Below are positions 26,768-35,353 of a stretch of 64,000 nucleotides of DNA, piece after piece. How positions within the stretch are numbered: the stretch's first letter is position 1; every line of letters begins with the position of its first letter. The translations under genes and the position numbers were made by a program. Below the pieces are notes generated by a model. That model was not told the DNA's origin, ran no database searches, and saw nothing but the letters and a program-made list of their open reading frames with translations. The DNA is from Azomonas tarimensis (GTDB lineage: Bacteria; Pseudomonadota; Gammaproteobacteria; Pseudomonadales; Pseudomonadaceae), in assembly GCF_042648805.1 (NCBI RefSeq), contig NZ_JBHRXZ010000012.1, positions 1 to 64,000 on the forward strand. Reading direction: 5' to 3'.

Positions 26768-28420
26768 ATGTATCAATACGACCAGTACGACCAGCTCATC
26801 GTCGAGGAACGTGTCAAGCAGTTCCGCGACCAGACCCAGCGCTACCTGGCGGGTGAGCTGAGCGAAGAGGAATATCGCCCCCTGCGCCTGCAGAACGGCC
26901 TGTACGTCCAGCGTTATGCGCCCATGCTGCGCGTCGCGGTGCCCTACGGTCTGCTGTCGTCCGCTCAGGTGCGCAAGCTCGCCCAGATCGCCCGCGACTA
27001 CGACAAGGGCTACGCGCACATCAGTACCCGCCAGAACGTCCAGTTCAACTGGCCGGATCTCGAAGACGTGCCCGACATCCTCGCCGAGCTGGCCACCGTG
27101 CAGATGCACGCGATCCAGACCAGCGGCAACTGCATCCGCAACACCACCACCGACCAGTTCGCCGGTGTGGCGAAGGACGAACTGGTGGATCCGCGCCCCT
27201 GGTGCGAGATCATCCGCCAGTGGTCCACTTTCCACCCCGAGTTCACCCATTTGCCGCGCAAGTTCAAGATCGCAGTGAACGGTGCCACGCGCGACCGCGC
27301 CGCCATCGAGGTGCATGACATCGGTCTGGAAGCGGTGAACAACGACGCCGGCGAGCTGGGCTTTCGCGTCTCCGTGGGTGGCGGCCTGGGCCGGACCCCG
27401 ATTGTCGGTAGCTTCATCAACGACTTTTTGCCCTGGCAGCACCTGTTGAGCTACCTGGAAGCGATCCTGCGGGTCTACAACCGCTTCGGCCGCCGGGACA
27501 ACAAGTTCAAGGCGCGGATCAAGATCCTGGTCAAGGCACTGACCCCGGAAGTGTTCGCCGAGCGCGTCGACGCCGAGTGGGCGCACCTGAAGGACGGCCC
27601 CACCACCCTGACCGAGGCCGAGGTACAGAGGGTATCGCAGTACTTCGTCGATCCGGCCTACCAGGCGCTGGAAGACGTCGATTTCACCGCTGCCGACGCC
27701 GAGCACCCGGGCTTTTCCCGCTGGCGCGAGCGCAATGTGGTGGGCCACAAGAAGCCCGGCTACTGCGCGGTGACCCTGTCGCTCAAGCCCACCGGCGTTG
27801 CCCCGGGTGATGTGACCGACAAGCAGCTGGACGCCATCGCCGAGCTGGCCGACCGCTTCAGCTTCGGCGAGGTGCGCAACAGCCACAACCAGAACATGAT
27901 CCTCGCCGACGTCGAGCAGGCGCGACTGCTGGACCTGTGGCACGAGCTGCGCGAATACGGCTTCGCCACCCCCAACATCGGCCTCTTGACCGACATCATC
28001 TGCTGCCCGGGCGGCGACTTCTGCTCGCTGGCCAACGCCAAGTCGATCCCGGTGGCCGAGGCCATCCAGCGCCGCTTCGACGATCTGGACTACCTGTTCG
28101 ACATTGGCGACGTCGAACTGAACATCTCCGGCTGCATGAATGCCTGCGGCCACCACCACGTCGGCAACATCGGCGTGCTCGGCGTCGACAAGAAAGGCGA
28201 AGAATTCTATCAGGTCTCCCTTGGCGGCAGCGCCGGACGCGAGGCGAGCCTCGGCCAGATCCTCGGCCCGGCCTTCGCCCAGGACGACATGGCCGATGTG
28301 ATCAGCAAGATCATCCAGGTCTACGTCGATGCCCGCACCGAAGAAGAGCAGTTCCTCGACACTTTCCGCCGGATCGGCATCGCCCCCTTCAAGGAGCGCG
28401 TCTATGCAGCAAATCATTAA
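26768..28420 (+). CDS. cysI: Assimilatory sulfite/nitrite reductase hemoprotein
   Basis: 550 residues from MYQYDQYDQLIVEERVK. It has two ferredoxin-like half domains and two siroheme/[4Fe-4S] domains. Substrate-binding Arg/Lys lie in the HISTRQNVQFNW region. The cluster ligands are CCPGGDFC (about 412-419) and CMNACGHHH (about 457-462), the C-x5-C...C-x3-C pattern. Together with DUF934 this is the sulfite reductase of pseudomonads, which takes electrons from ferredoxin or a separate flavoprotein. It makes sulfide for cysteine. AGGA precedes the ATG. An AT-rich, probably CysB-controlled, region lies upstream. Confidence 0.93.
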   Translation: MYQYDQYDQLIVEERVKQFRDQTQRYLAGELSEEEYRPLRLQNGLYVQRYAPMLRVAVPYGLLSSAQVRKLAQIARDYDKGYAHISTRQNVQFNWPDLEDVPDILAELATVQMHAIQTSGNCIRNTTTDQFAGVAKDELVDPRPWCEIIRQWSTFHPEFTHLPRKFKIAVNGATRDRAAIEVHDIGLEAVNNDAGELGFRVSVGGGLGRTPIVGSFINDFLPWQHLLSYLEAILRVYNRFGRRDNKFKARIKILVKALTPEVFAERVDAEWAHLKDGPTTLTEAEVQRVSQYFVDPAYQALEDVDFTAADAEHPGFSRWRERNVVGHKKPGYCAVTLSLKPTGVAPGDVTDKQLDAIAELADRFSFGEVRNSHNQNMILADVEQARLLDLWHELREYGFATPNIGLLTDIICCPGGDFCSLANAKSIPVAEAIQRRFDDLDYLFDIGDVELNISGCMNACGHHHVGNIGVLGVDKKGEEFYQVSLGGSAGREASLGQILGPAFAQDDMADVISKIIQVYVDARTEEEQFLDTFRRIGIAPFKERVYAANH

Positions 28421-28901
28421 GAACGGCGAGCTGGTGGTCGAGACCTGGCACCTGATCCCGAAAGACGGCAGCCTCGAAGGCCTGCCCAACAGCGACGACC
28501 TCATCGTGCCCATGGCGCTCTGGCTGGAACATGCCCATGCCCTCAAGGCCCGCGATGGCGGGCTGGGGGTTTGGCTCGCCGCTGGCGAGGAGATCGAAGA
28601 GCTGGTCGATGACCTGCAGCATTTCCAGGTCATTGCACTGGAGTTCCCGGCCTTCACCGACGGCCGCCACTATTCCACCGCCCGCCTGCTGCGCGAGCGC
28701 TACGGCTACAAGGGCGAGATCCGCGCGATTGGCGATGTGTTGCGCGACCAGCTGTTCGCCATGCAGCGTTGTGGTTTCGACGCCTTCGCCGTGCGCCCGG
28801 ACCGCGATCCTCAGGCGGCGCTGGAAGGACTCCAGGATTTCAGCGTGACCTACCAGGCCGGCGCGGACGATCCCAGGCCGCTGTTCCGCCGTCGCGGCTG
28901 A
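28404..28901 (+). CDS. DUF934 protein linked to sulfite reductase
   Basis: 165 residues from MQQIIKNGELVVETWH. It overlaps the end of cysI by 17 bp, with AAGGAG inside cysI, so the two are co-translated. The central IALEFPAFTDGRHYSTARLLRERYGY and AIGDVLRDQLFAMQRCGFDAF match DUF934, which is nearly always found next to this type of sulfite reductase and is presumed to help its assembly or electron supply. There is no catalytic motif of known type. A strong terminator follows. Confidence 0.92.
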   Translation: MQQIIKNGELVVETWHLIPKDGSLEGLPNSDDLIVPMALWLEHAHALKARDGGLGVWLAAGEEIEELVDDLQHFQVIALEFPAFTDGRHYSTARLLRERYGYKGEIRAIGDVLRDQLFAMQRCGFDAFAVRPDRDPQAALEGLQDFSVTYQAGADDPRPLFRRRG

Positions 28902-28913
28902 AGCGATCCGCAG

Positions 28914-28948
28914 AAAGAACGAACCCGCCGATGGCGGGTTCGTTCTTT
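28914..28948. terminator. Bidirectional intrinsic terminator (cysI operon / sohB)
   Basis: AAAGAACGAACCCGCC and GGCGGGTTCGTTCTTT form a 16-bp perfect stem around a three-base loop, flanked by A and T runs on either strand. It lies between the convergent DUF934 and sohB genes and serves both. Confidence 0.9.
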
Positions 28949-28952
28949 CCGG

Positions 28953-29990
28953 TCATTGCCAGAATCGCTGCTCACTGAGGCGGCTCCAGAACCTCGTCAG
29001 ACTGGCCTCCGCCGCCTGGCTCACACCCATGCCGAAGCGCTGCGGCAGGCTTTTCTTTTCCACATAACTCAACTGGAACAGATCGGCTTCGCGGGCCCGC
29101 TGGGCCAGGTACTCGTCACTGGTGGCAAGTCGGTCCACCAACTGCATGTCCAACGCATCGGTGCCCAGCCAGATCTCGCCGGTGGCGACCTCGTCCATGC
29201 GCAGCTCCGGCCGGTATTGACCGACGAAATCCTTGAACAGCTGGTGGGTGGCCTCTAGGTCTTCCCTGAATTTCTCGCGCCCCTTTTCCGTATTCTCGCC
29301 AAGCACCGTGAGGGTACGCTTGTATTCCCCAGCGGTAAGAATCTCCACATCCACATCGTGCTTCTTCAACAGACGATGGATGTTCGGCAGCTGCGCAACC
29401 ACGCCGATCGAACCGAGAATGGCAAAAGGCGCAGCCAGCACCCGGTTGCCGATACAGGCCATCATGTAACCGCCACTGGCCGCGACCTTGTCCACGCAGA
29501 CGGTCAACGGAACACCCGCTTGACGAATACGCGCCAGTTGCGAGGCCGCCAGGCCATAACCATGAACCATGCCTCCGCCGCTTTCCAGGCGCAGGACGAC
29601 TTCGTCGGTAGGCTTGGCCAGGGTCAGCAAGGCAGTGATCTCGTGGCGAAGGCTCTCAACTGCCGATGCCTTGATGTCCCCGTCGAAATCGAGCACGAAC
29701 ACCCGGTCGCGGGCTTCCTCGTCCTTTTCCCTGTCCTTCCTGGCAAGCTTGGCAGCCTTCGCCTCCGCCTTGCGCCTGGCCTTCAGCCGGTCCTTGTCGA
29801 TCAGCGCATCCTCAAGGCGTTCGCGCATCGCCTTGTAGAAATCGTTGAGGCTGTGTACCTCCAGATGACCTTCTTTCTGCCGGCCGCGTCCGCGCCGCAG
29901 CACCGCCAGTACGATAAGCACGGCCACGATGGCAGCCACCACGGTCAGGGTCTTGGCCAGAAAACTGGCGTAATCGACAAGAAACTCCAC
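28953..29990 (-). CDS. sohB: SohB-type inner-membrane serine protease (S49)
   Basis: 345 residues from a GTG at 29990, with AGGAGGA just upstream. The start matches SohB, where VEFLVDYASFLAK leads into the transmembrane helix (about 12-32). A charged Lys/Arg/Glu linker (about 60-95) precedes the S49 protease domain, with the catalytic Ser in DKVAASGGYMMACIG and the Lys in GEYKRTLTVLGENTEKGR. SohB cleaves membrane and signal peptides. It is divergent from the SCP2 gene. Confidence 0.93.
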   Translation of the reverse strand: MEFLVDYASFLAKTLTVVAAIVAVLIVLAVLRRGRGRQKEGHLEVHSLNDFYKAMRERLEDALIDKDRLKARRKAEAKAAKLARKDREKDEEARDRVFVLDFDGDIKASAVESLRHEITALLTLAKPTDEVVLRLESGGGMVHGYGLAASQLARIRQAGVPLTVCVDKVAASGGYMMACIGNRVLAAPFAILGSIGVVAQLPNIHRLLKKHDVDVEILTAGEYKRTLTVLGENTEKGREKFREDLEATHQLFKDFVGQYRPELRMDEVATGEIWLGTDALDMQLVDRLATSDEYLAQRAREADLFQLSYVEKKSLPQRFGMGVSQAAEASLTRFWSRLSEQRFWQ

Positions 29991-30094
29991 ACTTCCTCCT
30001 GAGGTCAACGGAAGGACACCGTTGCGGGCAAGCATACCGGCGCTGCCCCGGGGCGGCCAGTAGAGTGTCTTTGCTGTCAGTGGTTTAGGCTACG

Positions 30095-30123
30095 TTGACA
30101 GCCCGCAGCCAGCCTCCTACGCT
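30095..30123 (+). promoter_or_regulatory. Candidate sigma-70 promoter of the SCP2 gene
   Basis: TTGACA (30095-30100) and TACGCT (30118-30123) are separated by 17 bp, 55 bp before the SCP2 start codon. The -35 box is perfect, while the -10 box matches only three of six positions. Confidence 0.35.
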
Positions 30124-30177
30124 CGCGCAACGGCCGCTGCCATGCAGCTCCGATCAGAGCCAGACAAGGAAAATCCA

Positions 30178-30492
30178 ATGAGCGATACCGGCGACATCCT
30201 TCAGAAGATGCAGTCCCGTTTCAATCCGAGCGCCGCCGCCGGGCTGGATCTGGTGTATCAGTTCAATATCACTGATGCCGATAACTATCACATCATCATC
30301 AAGGACGGCACCTGCGATTTGCAGGCCGGGGTTTCTGACGCCGCCGACGTGACCCTGATTACCGACAAGGCCACCATGAAGGAGATCATCAGCGGTGAAA
30401 CCAGCGGCATGCAGGCGTTCATGTCCGGCCGTTTGCGTACTGAGGGCGACATGATGCAGGCGCTCAAGCTCGGCGACATCTTTCCGTCGTGA
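30178..30492 (+). CDS. SCP2 sterol-carrier-domain protein
   Basis: 104 residues from MSDTGDILQKMQSRFNPSAA. It is a single SCP2 domain with a hydrophobic tunnel pattern (LVYQFNITDADNYHIIIKDG, DVTLITDKATMKEIISGE and the final LGDIFPS). Bacterial free-standing SCP2 proteins bind lipids or acyl chains, with poorly known roles. AAGGA precedes the ATG. An intrinsic terminator follows 26 bp after the stop. Confidence 0.88.
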   Translation: MSDTGDILQKMQSRFNPSAAAGLDLVYQFNITDADNYHIIIKDGTCDLQAGVSDAADVTLITDKATMKEIISGETSGMQAFMSGRLRTEGDMMQALKLGDIFPS

Positions 30493-30517
30493 ATGGAACT
30501 CACCGGCCGAAGGCGTG

Positions 30518-30546
30518 AAAAAGGGCGGAAATATCCGCCCTTTTCT
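30518..30546. terminator. Intrinsic terminator between the SCP2 gene and ppsA
   Basis: AAAAGGGCGGA (30519-30529) pairs with TCCGCCCTTTT (30534-30544) around a four-base loop, with flanking A and T tracts. The genes converge, so it can serve both strands. Confidence 0.88.
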
Positions 30547-30560
30547 TTGCCACTACCTGC

Positions 30561-32930
30561 TTACAGTTTGGATTCGGCAAGGAAGAACCAGGTATCGAGC
30601 ACCGAGTCCGGGTTCAACGAAACGCTCTCGATCCCCTCATCCATCAGCCACTTGGCGAGATCCGGATGGTCCGAAGGACCCTGGCCGCAGATGCCGATGT
30701 ACTTGCCAGACTTGCGGCAGGCCTGGATGGCGTTGGACAGCAGCTTCTTGACCGCCGGGTTACGCTCGTCGAAGAGGTGAGCGATGATCCCGGAGTCGCG
30801 ATCCAGGCCCAGGGTCAGTTGGGTCATGTCGTTGGAGCCGATGGAGAAACCATCGAAGTACTCGAGGAACTCCTCGGCCAAGAGGGCATTGGACGGCAGC
30901 TCGCACATCATGATCACCCGCAGGCCGTTCTCACCGCGCTTGAGGCCGTACCGACCGAGCAGGTCGATCACCTGCGAGGCCTCGCCCAGCGTGCGGACGA
31001 AAGGCACCATCAGTTCGACGTTGGTCAGCCCCATCACATCGCGCACTTTCTTCATCGCCCGGCACTCGAGCTCGAAGCAATCACGGAAGTTGTCGCTGAT
31101 GTAGCGCGAGGCACCACGGAAGCCAAGCATCGGGTTTTCTTCTTCGGGCTCGTACAGGCGTCCGCCGATCAGGTTGGCGTACTCGTTGGACTTGAAGTCC
31201 GAGAGGCGCACGATGACCTTTTTCGGCCAGAATGCCGCCGCCAGGGTGCTCACGCCTTCGACCAGCTTGTCGACGTAGAAGCTGACCGGATCGCTGTAGC
31301 CGGCTATGCGCTTCTCGACGCTGCTGCGGATCTCCGGCGGCAGGCTGTCGAAATTCAGCAGCGCCTTGGGATGCACGCCGATCATGCGATTGATGATGAA
31401 CTCCAGACGTGCCAGGCCCACGCCTTCGTTGGGCAGGCTGGCGAAGTCGAATGCGCGGTCGGGGTTGCCGACGTTCATCATGATCTTGAACGGGAGGTCT
31501 GGCATCGCATCGATGGAGTTCTGGCGGATATCGAAGCCGAGCTCGCCATCGAAGATGTAGCCGGTGTCGCCTTCGGCGCAGGACACGGTGACCCGCTGGC
31601 CATCCTGCAGCAGCTCGGTCGCGGTGCCGCAGCCTACTACCGCCGGCACGCCCAGTTCCCGAGCGATGATGGCCGCGTGGCAGGTACGGCCACCGCGATT
31701 GGTGACGATGGCGCTGGCACGCTTCATCACCGGTTCCCAATCCGGATCGGTCATGTCCGAGACGAGTACATCGCCCGGCTGCACCTTGTCCATTTCCGAG
31801 AGATCGTGGATGACCCGTACCGGACCCGCGCCAATGCGCTGCCCGATGGCTCGCCCTTCCACGAGTACCTTGCCCTTTTCCTTGAGCAGGTAACGTTCCA
31901 TGACGTTGACATTGCTGCGGCTCTTCACCGTTTCCGGACGCGCCTGGACGATGTAGAGCTTGCCGTCATCACCATCCTTGGCCCACTCGATGTCCATCGG
32001 GCACTTGTAATGCTTCTCGATGGTCAGCGCCTGGCGGGCCAGGTCGCTGACCTCGGCGTCGGTGAGGGCAAAACGGGTTCGATCGGCCGGCTCGACCGGA
32101 ACGGTCTGCACCGAACGCCCGGCCTTGGCTTCCTCGCCGTAGATCATCTTGATTGCCTTGCTGCCCAGGTTGCGCCGCAGGATCGCCGGGCGACCCGCCT
32201 CCAGCGTGGGCTTGTGCACATAGAACTCGTCGGGGTTGACCGCGCCCTGGACGACGGTTTCGCCCAGCCCGTAGGCGCCGGTGATGAACACCACATCACG
32301 GAATCCCGATTCGGTATCCAGCGTGAACATCACGCCGGCGGTACCGGTTTCCGAACGCACCATTCGCTGCACGCCGGCCGAAAGGGCGACGAGCTTGTGG
32401 TCGAAGCCCTGATGCACGCGATAGGAGATGGCCCGGTCGTTGAACAGCGAGGCAAAGACTTCTTTCACGGCACGTATCACGTTGTCGACGCCGCGGATAT
32501 TGAGGAAGGTTTCCTGTTGCCCGGCGAAGGAAGCATCCGGCAGGTCCTCGGCGGTGGCCGAAGAACGCACCGCTACCGCCATGTGCTCGTTATCGCCCGC
32601 CATCTCGGCAAAGGCCGTGCGAATGGCGGCGTCGAGCTCGCCCGGCAACTCGGCATCCATGATGGATTGGCGGATCTGAGCTCCGGTCCGGGCGAGCGCG
32701 TTGACATCATCCACGTCAAGCGCATCGAGTGCCGCGTGGATGCGAGCATTGAGGCCGCTCTGGTCGAGGAAGTCGCGATAGGCTTCTGCGGTGGTCGCGA
32801 AGCCCCCTGGAACCGATACACCAGCCCCTGCCAGGTTGCTGATCATCTCGCCGAGGGATGCGTTCTTGCCCCCCACACGCTCCACATCGTGGACGCCGAG
32901 CTTATCGAGGGAAATTACGTACTCTACCAA
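30561..32930 (-). CDS. ppsA: Phosphoenolpyruvate synthase
   Basis: The 789-residue enzyme makes PEP from pyruvate and ATP for gluconeogenesis. It has an N-terminal ATP/pyruvate-binding domain (VGGKNASLGEMI near 20), a swivelling phospho-His domain (GGRTCHAAIIARELG, His near 422) and a C-terminal PEP-binding domain with CGQGPSDHPD near the end. The start is TTG at 32930 (TTG-GTA-GAG reads MVEY, as in homologues) with GGAGAGAT upstream, so it is probably modestly translated. It is divergent from its regulator ppsR with 167 bp between them. Confidence 0.96.
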   Translation of the reverse strand: MVEYVISLDKLGVHDVERVGGKNASLGEMISNLAGAGVSVPGGFATTAEAYRDFLDQSGLNARIHAALDALDVDDVNALARTGAQIRQSIMDAELPGELDAAIRTAFAEMAGDNEHMAVAVRSSATAEDLPDASFAGQQETFLNIRGVDNVIRAVKEVFASLFNDRAISYRVHQGFDHKLVALSAGVQRMVRSETGTAGVMFTLDTESGFRDVVFITGAYGLGETVVQGAVNPDEFYVHKPTLEAGRPAILRRNLGSKAIKMIYGEEAKAGRSVQTVPVEPADRTRFALTDAEVSDLARQALTIEKHYKCPMDIEWAKDGDDGKLYIVQARPETVKSRSNVNVMERYLLKEKGKVLVEGRAIGQRIGAGPVRVIHDLSEMDKVQPGDVLVSDMTDPDWEPVMKRASAIVTNRGGRTCHAAIIARELGVPAVVGCGTATELLQDGQRVTVSCAEGDTGYIFDGELGFDIRQNSIDAMPDLPFKIMMNVGNPDRAFDFASLPNEGVGLARLEFIINRMIGVHPKALLNFDSLPPEIRSSVEKRIAGYSDPVSFYVDKLVEGVSTLAAAFWPKKVIVRLSDFKSNEYANLIGGRLYEPEEENPMLGFRGASRYISDNFRDCFELECRAMKKVRDVMGLTNVELMVPFVRTLGEASQVIDLLGRYGLKRGENGLRVIMMCELPSNALLAEEFLEYFDGFSIGSNDMTQLTLGLDRDSGIIAHLFDERNPAVKKLLSNAIQACRKSGKYIGICGQGPSDHPDLAKWLMDEGIESVSLNPDSVLDTWFFLAESKL

Positions 32931-33097
32931 GGTGATCTCTCCACTTCAGTGTGTTTGAACCGGGCTGAACATAGCCCCGAGGCTGTGGCTTGGCCCATCG
33001 AAATGAGTGACAATGCTGCGAAATTAAGTAACCCGGCGAAATGGCTACAGCTACTATAGCAGCTGGGGCAAATGCTTGACTCAAGGGCCAGGGTGCA

Positions 33098-33916
33098 ATG
33101 AAACGAACCGCTTTCTTTATCTCGGACGGCACCGGCATCACAGCCGAAACCCTCGGCCAGAGCCTGCTGGCGCAATTCGAGAACATCACTTTCACGAAAC
33201 TGACTCGCCCGTACATCGACACGCCTGAGAAGGCGCGGCTGATGGTACAGCAAATCAATGCGGCGGCAGAGAGGGACGGCGCCAGGCCGGTGATCTTCGA
33301 TACGCTCGTGAACCAGGAAATCCGGGATGTCCTGGCCGAGTCCAATGGCTTCATGATCGACATCTTCTCGTCCTTTCTCGCTCCTCTGGAACATGAACTC
33401 CTTGCACGTTCCTCCTACTCCGTGGGCAAGTCCCACTCCATCACGCATAACAGCAAGTACATGGAGCGCATCGAGGCGGTGAACTTCGCGCTCGATAACG
33501 ATGACGGCGCCCGTACCCGTTATTACGACAAGGCCGATCTGATTCTTGTCGGCGTTTCCCGCTGCGGCAAAACCCCTACCTGTTTGTACATGGCCATGCA
33601 GTTTGGCATACGTGCCGCCAACTACCCGCTGACCGAAGACGACATGGAGAAACTACAACTCCCTGCCGCACTCAAGGAGTACCGCGAGAAGCTCTTCGGC
33701 CTGACTATCGACCCGGAACGCCTCGCGGCGATTCGTAACGAACGCAAGGCCAACAGCCGTTACGCCAGTTATGCCCAGTGCGAATTCGAAGTTCGCGAAG
33801 TCGAGCAACTCTTCCGGCGCGAAAACATCGCCTACATCAATTCGACGCACTATTCAGTGGAAGAGATCTCCGCCAAGATCCTGGTGGAAAAAGGCGTCGA
33901 ACGCAGACTGAAGTAG
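33098..33916 (+). CDS. ppsR: PEP synthase regulatory protein (kinase/pyrophosphorylase)
   Basis: 272 residues of the PSRP family (DUF299). It inactivates PpsA by ADP-dependent phosphorylation and reactivates it with phosphate. The P-loop-like GVSRCGKTPT (151-160) is the nucleotide site, and SDGTGITAETLG near the N-terminus is a family hallmark. AGGG precedes the ATG. Placement head-to-head with ppsA fits its partner role. Confidence 0.95.
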   Translation: MKRTAFFISDGTGITAETLGQSLLAQFENITFTKLTRPYIDTPEKARLMVQQINAAAERDGARPVIFDTLVNQEIRDVLAESNGFMIDIFSSFLAPLEHELLARSSYSVGKSHSITHNSKYMERIEAVNFALDNDDGARTRYYDKADLILVGVSRCGKTPTCLYMAMQFGIRAANYPLTEDDMEKLQLPAALKEYREKLFGLTIDPERLAAIRNERKANSRYASYAQCEFEVREVEQLFRRENIAYINSTHYSVEEISAKILVEKGVERRLK

Positions 33917-33956
33917 GACAACGAAACAGTCACAAAATTTCGCCTATCGGACCAGG

Positions 33957-33989
33957 CGTACAGAAAAGGCCGGAATGCTATCCCGGCCT
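33957..33989 (-). terminator. Intrinsic terminator of the prp operon
   Basis: On the minus strand AGGCCGG and CCGGCCT enclose a nine-base loop and are followed by TTTTCTG. It lies 32 bp after the prpF stop. On the plus strand there is no T run, so it mainly serves prpF. Confidence 0.7.
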
Positions 33990-34020
33990 ATCTGGCATTA
34001 CCGAGCGGTGGAGCTGTCAC

Positions 34021-35214
34021 TCAGAAGGCGTCACCGGGAACCCGCACCCAACCTTCCATGAGCACCCGGGCACTGCGGCTCATGACTGCCTTTTTCACCT
34101 GCCACTCTCCGTCGACCTGGGTCGCCTCGGCACCCACCCGCAAGGTGCCGGAAGGGTGACCGAAGCGCACCGCGTCCCGGGCGCGACCGCCCGCCGCCAG
34201 GCTGACCAGGGTGCCCGGGATGGCCGCGGCAGTACCGATGGCCACGGCCGCCGTTCCCATCATCGCGTGGTGCAGCTTGCCCATCGAAAGGGCCCGCACC
34301 AGAAGGTCGACATCGCTCGCGGCGACCGACTTGCCGCTCGAGGAGCGGTAATCGGCCGGCTTGGCGACAAAGGCGATCTTGGGCGTGTGCTGGCGTTTGG
34401 CAGCCTCCTCGAGATGCTGGATCAGCCCCATGCGCAACGCGCCATAAGCACGGATGGTCTCGAACATGGTCAGCGCCTTGGGATCGCTATTGATCGCATC
34501 CTGCAGCTCGGTGCCGGTATAACCGATGTCTTCGGCATTGACGAAGATGGTCGGAATGCCGGCATTGATCATGGTTGCGTTCAGGGTACCGACGCCGGGA
34601 ACCTCCAGGTCGTCGACCAGGTTGCCGGTGGGAAACATCGAGCCACCCCCCTCGCCTTCGCCTTCGTCGGCCGGATCCATGAACTCGATCTGCACCTCGG
34701 CTGCCGGAAAGGTCACGCCATCCAGTTCGAAATCACCGGTTTCCTGCACCTCGCCCTCGGTAATGGGCACATGCGCGATGATGGTCTTGCTGATGTTGGC
34801 CTGCCAGATGCGCACGGTGCAGATGCCGTTTTGTGGAACCCGCGCGGGATCCACCAGGCCGGCCGACACCGCGAAGGATCCGACGGCCGAGGAGAGATTC
34901 CCGCAGTTGCCGCTCCAGTCCACGAACGCCGTGTCGATGGACACCTGGCCGAACAGGTAGTCCACGTCATGGTCGGGCTGGTTGCTCCTGGCGACGATCA
35001 CCGTCTTGCTGGTACTGGAAGTCGCGCCACCCATGCCATCGATCTGCTTGCCGTAGGGGTCGGGGCTTCCGATCACGCGAAGCAGCAGCCGGTCGCGCGC
35101 CTCGCCTGGAACCTGGGCGGCCTCGGGCAAATCGGTCAGGCGGAAAAACACGCCCTTGCTGGTGCCACCGCGCATATAGGTGGCCGGAATCCTGATCTGG
35201 GGTACGTGGGGCAT
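34021..35214 (-). CDS. prpF: 2-methylaconitate cis-trans isomerase
   Basis: 397 residues of the PrpF family (diaminopimelate-epimerase-like fold). MRGGTSKGVFFRLTDLP is the N-terminal signature, WSGNCGNLSSAVGSFA carries the active-site Cys, and GTAAVAIGTAAAIPGT lies in the second domain. It isomerises the product of AcnD so that aconitase B can finish the step normally done by PrpD. AGGACGA precedes the ATG. It is the last gene of the operon, separated from acnD by 139 bp with two hairpins. Confidence 0.95.
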   Translation of the reverse strand: MPHVPQIRIPATYMRGGTSKGVFFRLTDLPEAAQVPGEARDRLLLRVIGSPDPYGKQIDGMGGATSSTSKTVIVARSNQPDHDVDYLFGQVSIDTAFVDWSGNCGNLSSAVGSFAVSAGLVDPARVPQNGICTVRIWQANISKTIIAHVPITEGEVQETGDFELDGVTFPAAEVQIEFMDPADEGEGEGGGSMFPTGNLVDDLEVPGVGTLNATMINAGIPTIFVNAEDIGYTGTELQDAINSDPKALTMFETIRAYGALRMGLIQHLEEAAKRQHTPKIAFVAKPADYRSSSGKSVAASDVDLLVRALSMGKLHHAMMGTAAVAIGTAAAIPGTLVSLAAGGRARDAVRFGHPSGTLRVGAEATQVDGEWQVKKAVMSRSARVLMEGWVRVPGDAF

Positions 35215-35278
35215 GGATCATCGTCCTGTTGAAGCCCGGCATGCCTGCTGGACACCGGGACCGGATAGAGAAGCCACT

Positions 35279-35342
35279 CGACGGGCTTTCGCCCGTCGCA
35301 TGGATGCAGCGCATGGCCCGCGGCGGGCAACCCTCCCGCCGC
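35279..35342. repeat. Two strong hairpins between acnD and prpF
   Basis: CGACGGGC/GCCCGTCG (35279-35286 and 35291-35298, loop TTTC) and GCGGCGGG/CCCGCCGC (35320-35327 and 35335-35342) each form perfect 8-bp stems. No T run follows on the minus strand, so they look more like mRNA-stabilising or attenuating elements than full terminators. Confidence 0.6.
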
Positions 35343-35353
35343 AGGCCAGCTGC

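Noticed and set aside
30666..33059. A 797-codon plus-strand open frame
   Set aside because: It lies entirely opposite ppsA, which is full length with all motifs. It has no recognisable domain.
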